Assembly: GCA_000697355.1 (NCBI GenBank)
Contig: JNEN01001253.1
Location: 1 to 64,000 of the forward strand
Reading direction: 5' to 3'
From: Syncephalastrum monosporum B8922
Taxonomy: Eukaryota; Mucoromycota; Mucoromycetes; Mucorales; Syncephalastraceae
Length of the DNA stretch: 64,000 nucleotides
Shown here: one piece after another, positions 56,485 to 64,000 of the stretch
Position numbering within the stretch: position 1 is the first letter of the stretch
Layout of the letters: each line of letters begins with the position of its first letter
Position numbers and translations under genes: made by a program
The notes under the pieces: generated by a model
The model's input: only the letters and a program-made list of their open reading frames with translations
Databases searched by the model: none
Told to the model about the DNA's origin: nothing

Positions 56485-58816
56485 CTAAACTGTCATCATG
56501 AAGTTGCTCGGAATACATCCTGATCCAGTGGAGCATTGCCATGTCTCGTCCCAACGGTCTGCCACCCACCAGCCTTCATCCATGGACAGGCCTGTGACAG
56601 CAAACAAACTTCCGCGTTGAAAGGAGAGTTCCGTCTCATCACTTGCACGGTAGTCATACTTGGCTCTCACTAAATCGGTTTTAGCGTGAATTTACTTTTT
56701 ACTTGCTTTGTCACACATCCCTAAAAGAAAGAAAACTTACCCCAATACATGACTGGTCGGCCATCCGGCAGACATGCTGGCCTTTGCTGCTGTTGCGGCG
56801 CTTGTTGTGTTGGATAGGATGGGCTGGCATGGACCATGCTCGGTGAAGGACAGGGAGAGACCATGGGTGAAACCATGGGTGAAACAGATGTATTGTTGTT
56901 TGCCGAGGCGGGAATGCTGAGGGGAGGCGGGAGTGTGGGTGAGCGTGGCGCCATCGCCATCATGTGAGGACTCGGTGGGGGTAAGCTTTGCGGCGCAGAT
57001 GTGTATTGCGGTGCATAAGGATATGCTTGCTGATGCTGGGAATAGGGCGATGCTGGTGGATTGTGTTGTGTCGGCTGTGTCGGATGATAATGATATGATT
57101 GCTGCTGTGGTAATGATGCCTGCGTTTGCTGTGCTTGCTGATGAGGTGACGGTTGCACCGATGCCTGATGCGCGTAGGTTTGCGCATACATGGACTGCGA
57201 CGTTTGAGGTTGGGAGACCTGCTGTTGTTGCTGTTGCTGTTGCTGCGGCTGCGGCTGCGGCGACTGATAAGGCGCGTGTTGTGGCGAATAGCTTGTGTCA
57301 GAATAACCTGACGCAGAAGCAGCAGCTACCGTGGATGCGCCTGTCGTACGCGTCAGCGTTTGATCGCCTTGGAGCTGTTGGGAGACCGGACGCGGTGATT
57401 TTGGCGGGCCATTGCTTATCTCTCTCGACGCCCGGAGGGCCCCTGCCGATGACGCAGCTGAGCGTCTCTCGGATGCAGCTCCTGCTGTAGCCGTCTTGTC
57501 GCCGGTGGCGTTGTTGCTTATCTCCAGGCGAGCCAACAGCTCTTCCAGGTTACCATTTTTGCTCAGAGGCTTGCGTTTCACCTGGTTGTGCGTCCCATTG
57601 TTTGCTGGGAGTGTACCAGTGCTGCTTGCAGAGGTACTACTCGTGGTACGTGGTCTTGGAGGCAAGCGCTTGTTGATGATGTTTTCTTGGGGTCCAAAGA
57701 AATCAACATAATCTGCAGGCTCTGTACATAAACAGTGAGATCATGTGCGTGGAATGCAATAGACATATTGCTTGTCTTACCTGGTGCGGTGCCTTTGGTG
57801 CCGTCTTGCTCTATGTACCGTTTTACAACATCTGCGATGTTGTATTCCTCGAGTTCTTTCCGAATCTTCTCACAGTACTAATGCATGCAAAGTGTCAGTA
57901 TTAAAACATTCATGCAGTGTTATATAATACCTCGTCCTGCACTAGTAAACGCGCGGAGCATAGGTTGGCATAATCCCATACATTATTTGCTAGCATTTCT
58001 ACGCGTTCTTGTTCTAACACTTCTAGTTGCTAAAAGAAAAAAATGGTAAGTCCAGAGTATACGTGACAACATAGAACTGCACCTCGCAGGCATCTCTCCA
58101 TGCCAGTGTCCATTCCTCTACACTTGTTTTGACTTGCTGAAAGGTACTGTCATGCTCGCGCTCTGAAACAATGAAGCCATGTGAGCTGGCTCGGCTTGTT
58201 ATGATATGAAAGCCTTACCCAAGTATTTGGACGGATTTTGCGTTGAGTGATATTGATCTCGGACCTTAAAGATGGGGAGCTTAAGTCACCTAAAGAGAAT
58301 ATCATGTTATTCATTTACCTTGATGTATCGGTGGATTGTATCTTGACGTTGTCTGTAGATAGTCTCAGTATTGCGCTCAATATCATCGATTCGATCCCGA
58401 GCAGTCTGACACCATTCTTTCAATGCAGGTGCCACTTGACTTTCGAGCCTGTCGGATAGATCCAGGTGGGACTGTGACGCCTTGTTCAATTCGTCGTCGA
58501 CGGAGATCAACGTCTCACCGATAACGACCTCCTGCTGCAGCTGCCGCAACTGGGTACCAAAGTCAAGCTCCAGCTGGGCACGACGTGTGTACAGCGTATA
58601 AATACGTTCGAGTGCATCGAAAGAGCCACGCACACGACTAAAAAGCAGGTCCATGCCACGTCTGTCGCAGGTCTATATATTGTTTTGGGCACGGTCAGAT
58701 TAAGCTTTTTTCCCTTCCGTAGTCTTCCCCTTTCTCCTAGTGTGGATATTTACCCAGAAGTAGTCCACAAGATGTGTGTCTGCAAGGACAGGCGGTTCTG
58801 CAACGTTCGGAGGCAT
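56485..58816 (-). CDS. F-BAR and SH3 domain protein (membrane curvature/cytokinesis)
   Basis: ATG 58816 begins MPPNVAEPPVLADTHLVDYF. The F-BAR domain follows over several exons: FWTCDRRGMDLLFSRVRGSF, DALERIYTLYTRRAQLELDF, GTQLRQLQQE, SDRLESQVAPALKEWCQTAR, DRIDDIERN, SVEEWTLAWRDACE, QLEVLEQERVEML, ARLLVQDE. The middle (56721-57665) is a Gln/Pro/Ser-rich disordered linker with a glutamine run. A C-terminal exon encodes an SH3 domain: RAKYDYRASDETELSFQRGS, GLSMDEGWWVADRWD, GCIPSNFM. The order F-BAR, linker, SH3 is that of fungal Cdc15/Imp2/Hof1 proteins that organise the cytokinetic ring and link membrane to actin. The first F-BAR helix is split by an intron right after FW. Confidence 0.87.
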
Positions 58817-59550
58817 TAATTATGAGAAACGGACAAAAGAAAAAAATAAAAAAAAAGATGAGTATAAAGCGAGAAGGAAGGCGTCGATGCTGAAATAACA
58901 AAGACGGCAAAGAGAATGAAATGGACAGGTCATGCAAATCGCCCAAAACAATTTCCATTTTTGGGTATTTTGTATCGAAGCGCCCGGCTGATGGGAACTC
59001 ACCGCAATCACTGTGAGAAACTGCTGGAAGCTAGGAATTGGCATATGTCTGCACTGTTATATGGATGATACTCCTCTACCGAGCTATAGAGGATTACGAT
59101 GATGTACGCGTTGATATGTATTGCAATAATTTTTAGTCTTCATCGATATTGGAAAAGTCACCAAAGCCCAAAAATCCTTTATCACTAGTTAAATCGTGTC
59201 CACGATGCTTGATACGCTCAATGTCTGCAGTCCAGGAATGCTGTCTATATGCCTCATTTCTATTTCTCCATGTTTTTGACGATGGCAATATTTTCATAGG
59301 CTCATCGTATACGGCAAAACTGGTCTTTGTTACTGGGACATATCGCCCTAAACCGTATATAAAGGAAGAGCCTCAGCTGCCGAAGAACTGTGCAAGACTG
59401 TACTGACGGGTTTTACAGTAGGGAGAAAACTTTACTGCGGCAGGACCGGCATCGACAAAGCCAGGCACAGGAAAAGCCCAAATTTCGCAGTTTAAAGCAC
59501 GTCAGCACAATTTATGCGTTAGTTTGTTCTTGATTACGTGTTAATCTAGT
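58817..59550. promoter_or_regulatory. Divergent promoter region with TATA box at 59356
   Basis: This 0.73-kb region separates the F-BAR gene (minus) from the RING gene (plus). TATATAAAG at 59356-59364 lies about 190 bp upstream of the RING ATG. An A/T-homopolymer-rich tract (58840-58860) precedes the F-BAR start. Confidence 0.55.
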
Positions 59551-60331
59551 ATGGCAAGCTACTTTGGTATACCACCACTACTTTTCTCCAAGTCTTTGCT
59601 TGTAGCACTCACCATTATCTAGAGGATCTGAATATACGCAAAGAAGACTCTCGTCCGCGCAATCGGTACAATGTCGATCTGGATGACTTTATGACACCTG
59701 CTTCATCCTCTGGCGCGAATCGTCAGCACCCTACGCGAGGCGACGCCTCTGACCAGTTGCAACAAATGCTCAACACAGCAAAGTAAGATCACTCGCTACT
59801 CCTGTTGGATGCTTACCCGGGTGTATCCAGCTTCCTGAACCAGTTCAGGGCACAAATGCAGGCTGGTGGTGATCGCGATCAGGAACACTTCTTGGACGAC
59901 CTCGTCGCTCAAATTATGGAAGAATCCCAGGGCGATGTCAAGGGCCCTCCTCCAGCGTCTGAGCGATTCATTAGCTTGCTTCCTCGTATAAAGAGCGCAC
60001 AACTGAAAGAGTAAGAGCATATACCGTGAAAAGAAACTATTAACACGATCCACATTTTTATTGCAGAGACGAGACTTGCATTATTTGCAAAGATAACCTC
60101 ACCGAAAGTGCTTCAGCCACCAAAATGCCATGGTAATAATACTGTAACTATGCTCTTTGGTGTACTTAAAGTAAAACTTGCTTTTTTAGCGGCCATTATT
60201 TTGACAAAGATTGCTTGGTGCCCTGGTTGAGACTGCATAATACCTGCCCACTATGCCGGCACGAGGTTGAAACAGAGCAGCAAGTCAAAGAGGAAGAGGA
60301 GGAGGAGGCGCGTGACATGATGTATGGCTAA
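59551..60331 (+). CDS. RING-finger E3 ligase with Asp at a zinc-ligand position
   Basis: Five exons sum to exactly 188 codons (187 aa). The first exon has only 16 nt (MASYF). The central part resembles RNF115/126-type proteins ([38 protein letters not shown]). The RING reads [48 protein letters not shown]. In the usual C3H2C3 RING the residue after CGHxF is His; here it is Asp (HYFDKDC). Asp can serve as a zinc ligand (RING-D types exist in plants), so the domain may still fold. The C-terminus is a poly-Glu tail. The lack of an N-terminal zinc ribbon distinguishes it from RNF126. Confidence 0.88.
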
Positions 60332-62932
60332 GCTATCTCAAGGTTTTTGTAGCAACTGTAACATAGAACATACATATACGAACCAAAGAGGCTGTCACAG
60401 ATATATCTTATCGTCATCTATGTATATTAATATGAGTATCCATTTTCACCACACACTACTTTTTAGCTGGAGTGCCTACGGTGCTTTCTCCTTTCTAGTT
60501 TGCAACGGGATGAATAGCAACCAGCTAATTGGTTCATTTCATGGGACATCGACGATTTTCATTAGCGACAGACTTTACTGAGCTGGACCGTATTGCCATC
60601 GATGTAGTCAGTAAAGACAGCAGCTATGTCTCCGTTGGTGCTGTCGTTCCCTACATAATCATAATGAGCATCCATATAATAGCAGTGCATAATACTGTAG
60701 GGGCAACTGGATGGAAGTGTGCGCTAACACAACGGAAGACGTTCATCCTTCTGATTTCCACCGCTTTTCCTGCATAAATATGACATGCGATAGACATCCC
60801 GTTTTACGTCTGCTACAATACCAAAAGACTTCTAGTAAAGAGACCTCAAAAATGAACGACTTTTGCCTATCGCAATTACTTGTGTTTTGTATGAATCCAG
60901 TTAAATTCGCGGTACTCGGATTTCCATTTATTGGAGATATTGCGTCTTGATACCAACAATGACGCGCATCGCATCTTGCCAAATTGTAGCGTTACTATTA
61001 TCATCTAGCCAAAATATAATAGCTCCCTGTGTTTAATGGGACACATTCGTGGGGCCACATGAGCAGTAGTTTCTGGTGGTTGCTGTGCAATTGTAAAACT
61101 AAGATCGTCACGAGTTATCTTACCCTTGAATAGTGAGAACCTTAGAAATAATTAATCAAAGCTTTTTTTAAAAATACAAAATAGCATTTTTGAACGTCAT
61201 GATCCTTGTCCCTGCGAGTGCTGGATGCCTGGAGCATTAAGGGTTTGTCTACATACAAGAAGAGATTAGCTGCAACTGGAACATATCAAACGCATCAACC
61301 TGCCTTTATTGGCCTACGAGGACCCAACAAAAGCTAAATTTAAGTCGGTATGGAGAATGCTATCAATGTTGTTGACACCGCTATGAGCACCACATATATT
61401 AAACGGACAGCGTATTTTTTTGCCACTAGGAACACCATAATTTGTGGAAGGCGTGGATTAGGATTCAATGTAAATATAGCTTGTGTTATGTTCCTAAGTG
61501 AATAAAGAAACTGGATATATGGCGTCTGTAGTGAAAGGTGTGCTCTTTTGATGTTATGGACAACTCGACTGAAATTATTTAGTGCCAAATAAAACATGAA
61601 GCGTACCACAAAATGAAGATATGGCGCTATAGTCAAAGTGAACATTTTCTTATGGATATGGCAAAGGAATACTATCAATTTCGCGCAGGACATATATGCA
61701 TATCATATGCGGAGCTCTGGGGGTTGTGCTGCCACTGGCTATGCACACCTCTTCTGCACGCTTTCCTCTAAAGCTGGTATCAGAATTCTCTACTATATGG
61801 TCACACAAAATGTCTCTCAGAGGAGCAGAGTTGTAGCTCTCACTTTTCCCAACAATCCCTTCAATTGACTACATATCGCATTATTGTATATTGGAGTTTG
61901 GCAAGATGCAATGCGCGCCAATGTGATATAAAGACGCAAAGTAAAACATCTTTGGCAAAGGCGCAAAGCTGATAAACCCCCAACGATGGAAACTCCGGGT
62001 TACGCGAAGTGAGAAAAACCAGGCGCAAGACGTTCTACAATGTCTGCTTTTGGGCAAACCAAAATTTCTTTTAAGCTCGAGTTTCTTCCTCACGCTTCTT
62101 TTTTTTTCACGTGACAGGCAGTATCGTTCTCTCTCCTTTTTTTTTTTTTTGCCTGATTGTAATAGGGTCATCTGGGCCAGTGCCATTCGACGTGCGCAAT
62201 TGTTACCATCGTTAACCCCGAAACTGACGGCCGCTGCTGAGTCAACTGGAACACCATGAATCCGAATATGTGCGCAGCTTCAGATGTTCGTCCTACGTAC
62301 AGGCATCTTTGACTTTTGCCAACCACGCGTGTCACTTTTAATAAAAATTCTTTATTTGCATGATCTTTTATCAAGCATGGACACGAGAAGCGCATGATCC
62401 GTGGGAACATTTTCGTCATGAGACGAATCGCGTCTCCTTTCCTTCATTGAAAGAACAAAGGACATGGCCATGTCGTAGCCTCATACTGGGCACCATCATA
62501 AAATACGTCTGCAATCCATGGATGGTAGTACGATCCGTAGCATATCAGGTGTATTCATGGTGACCCTGATGGAATTAATCCATAACAAGAAGAGATCTGT
62601 CGGACTGTTCTTCATGCTAAGCAGACATGACCGCAGTAAATCATGTCCATAAAAACTTTATTTGCGCCCGGTACACGCTTCATCAAGCTCTGTGCGCGAA
62701 CAATGAATGGAATGGAGTGACTTCTGTAGCCACTCGATCAAGCAACATTGACAGTACTCGACTTGGTCTTACAAGAGGACGACGCATGTATCGCTGGTAC
62801 CTATTGATGGTGGGAGAAGATGAAAACAAAGGAAGAAGTACCAGACCGGGGGATTGTCACTCAGGTGAAGTCCGGTTAGACATTTTAGTTATAGCCGAAA
62901 GCATCATGTGAAACAAGCAACGCGTTGGTGAA
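60332..62932. other. Long intergenic region
   Basis: About 2.6 kb of AT-leaning DNA between the RING gene and the 7-TM gene. Frames up to 117 codons exist on both strands but show no domain, signal or splice pattern I can defend. No RNA genes or repeats were noted beyond T-runs (62100-62150). Confidence 0.5.
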
Positions 62933-62939
62933 TATATAA
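62933..62939 (+). promoter_or_regulatory. TATA box of the 7-TM gene
   Basis: TATATAA lies about 130 bp upstream of ATG 63063 and is followed by a pyrimidine-rich leader (TCTTCTTTTTCTTTTC), the same layout as other well-expressed genes of this window. Confidence 0.6.
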
Positions 62940-63062
62940 TGGCCGGGGAGCTTGTCACTTGTCAAGGCAGCCGACAAATCCCCTTTCTCTCCAGTTCTTT
63001 TGTCTTCTTTTTCTTTTCTTTTTCCCACACGCCTTCGCCATTCAGCATAGCAGTATTCGACT

Positions 63063-63866
63063 ATGGATTATAATCAAGGACTCCAGTTCATCCAGATGCA
63101 AGATGCTATCCTTGCCCTAAGCACCGTGACCATCGTCGCAGCCATTAGCGCTGCCATCTTCGCGCGCAGCTCATTCCCTTTTGCGCTTGTTACCATCGCT
63201 GCGCTCTGTTATCTCCTCTCCAGCTCCCTCGTCGTCGCAGCCACGAAGATCTGGTCCTATGAAGGCGTCATTGGTCGAGCCATCGGCTTTGACTTCTTTG
63301 AGGCCATCTTCCCGGCCCTGGCTTGGTGTGTGGCCTTTGGCGCGCTGCGTGCCAAGCGTCTCGAGACCGATCACTCTCAGTGGCATTTCTGGAAGGGCCA
63401 TGGCCACGGTATCCACCTCGCTTACTTCTGGACGTTCCTCATCATCATCATTGCCATTGCCTTTGCCGGACTAGAAAACTCGGCCACTGGCGACTTTAGC
63501 AGCGTCATCGGCTTGTTCCAATTCTGCGCTTATGCCCTGTGGGCTTATCCAGTCTTCTTTGGCCTTCAGTGGCACTTTGCTCGCAACTATGAGCTCCCAG
63601 ATCACAGCCTTTTCTTTGGAAGCTTGGGCGCTTACAGTGTCTTGATGCTGCTTGTCACTATCGGCAAGACGGTCTACGTGACCCAGGGCAATTACATCGT
63701 CAACTTTGTCCTATGCGAGCTCTTCGGTATCTTTGCGCTCTGGATTGCCGTTGGTGCTGGTCGCTTCTGGACGCACAAGGCCCACGAATCGGCTGCTGCT
63801 ACTTCAAGCACTCCCGCTGCGGGTGCATCGTCTGCTGCTCAAGCAGAACCCAAGACACAGGTCTAA
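63063..63866 (+). CDS. Seven-transmembrane protein of unknown function
   Basis: An intronless gene of 267 codons. Seven hydrophobic segments are visible at about residues 14-34, 39-60, 74-95, 116-137, 145-167, 180-202 and 208-230, with a polar Ala/Ser-rich tail. Notable conserved-looking points are WSYEGVIGRAIGFDFFEAIF, HFWKGHGHGIHLAYFW, FGLQWHFARNYELPDHSLFF and a Lys in TM6 (VTIGKTVYV). The 7-TM layout, short loops and cytosolic tail recall small fungal membrane families such as RTA1-like or rhodopsin-like proteins, but no signature of these is seen, and the Lys lies outside the usual retinal position. Codon use suggests strong expression. Confidence 0.8.
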   Translation: MDYNQGLQFIQMQDAILALSTVTIVAAISAAIFARSSFPFALVTIAALCYLLSSSLVVAATKIWSYEGVIGRAIGFDFFEAIFPALAWCVAFGALRAKRLETDHSQWHFWKGHGHGIHLAYFWTFLIIIIAIAFAGLENSATGDFSSVIGLFQFCAYALWAYPVFFGLQWHFARNYELPDHSLFFGSLGAYSVLMLLVTIGKTVYVTQGNYIVNFVLCELFGIFALWIAVGAGRFWTHKAHESAAATSSTPAAGASSAAQAEPKTQV

Positions 63867-64000
63867 AGGCTTCTATGCGCCGTCTAATCCACTTCAAGTT
63901 TACAGTTCCTTTTTCTTTAACTGCACTGTAGCAGTGACGTAATATTTTATCAAATTCTGTAATGCCGACTTATATTATTTGTAGTATCACATATCCATCG

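Noticed and set aside
61340..61693. 117-codon minus-strand frame near 61.5 kb
   Set aside because: Composition typical of AT-leaning intergenic DNA, with no recognisable family, promoter or introns.
1..64000. CRISPR arrays, prophage, integrase or bacterial operons
   Set aside because: No spaced palindromic repeats, phage genes or polycistronic layout were seen. Apart from the left 1.4 kb, the window is eukaryotic.

Overview
The window looks like a nuclear contig of a filamentous fungus, most likely an early-diverging Mucoromycota species. This is inferred from short (45-130 nt) spliceosomal introns, pyrimidine-rich leaders, fungal cell-wall genes (division-2 chitin synthase, Ecm33-type and Kre9-like GPI proteins), Bud6, an F-BAR/SH3 protein, and animal-like genes kept beside them (DNAJC11, ADAT2/TAD2, WDR48). 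All protein names come from reading translations; no search was run. Exon borders are inferred from splice signals and frame.

Left edge (1-1451): bases 1-1432 are extremely AT-rich and unlike the rest. They end at a perfect 19-bp Tn5/Nextera mosaic end (1433-1451), so they are probably an adapter-joined foreign or misplaced fragment. From 1452 to 3878 comes a gene-poor stretch with CCAAT-containing short tandem repeats, a tRNA-T-arm-like hairpin, roughly 110-bp TGACGTCA/CCAAT repeats and two GC-rich orphan exons.

Gene-bearing part, about 24 protein genes: DNAJC11-like J protein (3879-6514, +); chitin synthase (6649-10900, +); WDR48/UAF1 (11996-15150, +) convergent with a giant helical-repeat/BTB protein (15153-18578, -); OST4 (20286-20402, +); universal-stress-family protein (20922-22247, +); repeat-rich GPI protein (25269-27011, +); BAG-domain protein (28013-29866, +); YjbQ/UPF0047 (29968-30554, -); PP2C phosphatase (31960-33473, +); TAD2 (33655-34354, -); two paralogous F-box genes (34627-35292 and 35871-36576, -); GATA factor (39247-40278, +); biotin-protein ligase (40543-42611, -); Ecm33-like (43070-44317, +); ARV1 (44429-45385, +); F-box/kelch (45597-47969, -); F-box (49375-50448, +); small secreted Kre9-like protein (50732-51390, +); Bud6 (51632-53557, +); a tentative Cys-rich mini-gene (53909-54111, +); F-BAR/SH3 (56485-58816, -); RING E3 (59551-60331, +); and a 7-TM protein (63063-63866, +).

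Functional themes: wall building and polarity (chitin synthase, Ecm33, two Kre9-like secreted proteins, Bud6, F-BAR/SH3), ER/lipid/glycan functions (OST4, ARV1), ubiquitin-linked adaptors (WDR48, BTB, four F-box genes, RING) and chaperones (DNAJC11, BAG). This looks like ordinary eukaryotic gene order, not a co-regulated cluster. I did not find a clearly new multi-gene system. The best leads are the adapter chimera, recurrent GC-AG introns with GCAAG donors, the homogenised 66-bp repeat of the GPI protein, the F-box paralogue pair with an apparent one-base break, the zero-space convergent gene pair, and a RING finger with Asp at a zinc ligand.
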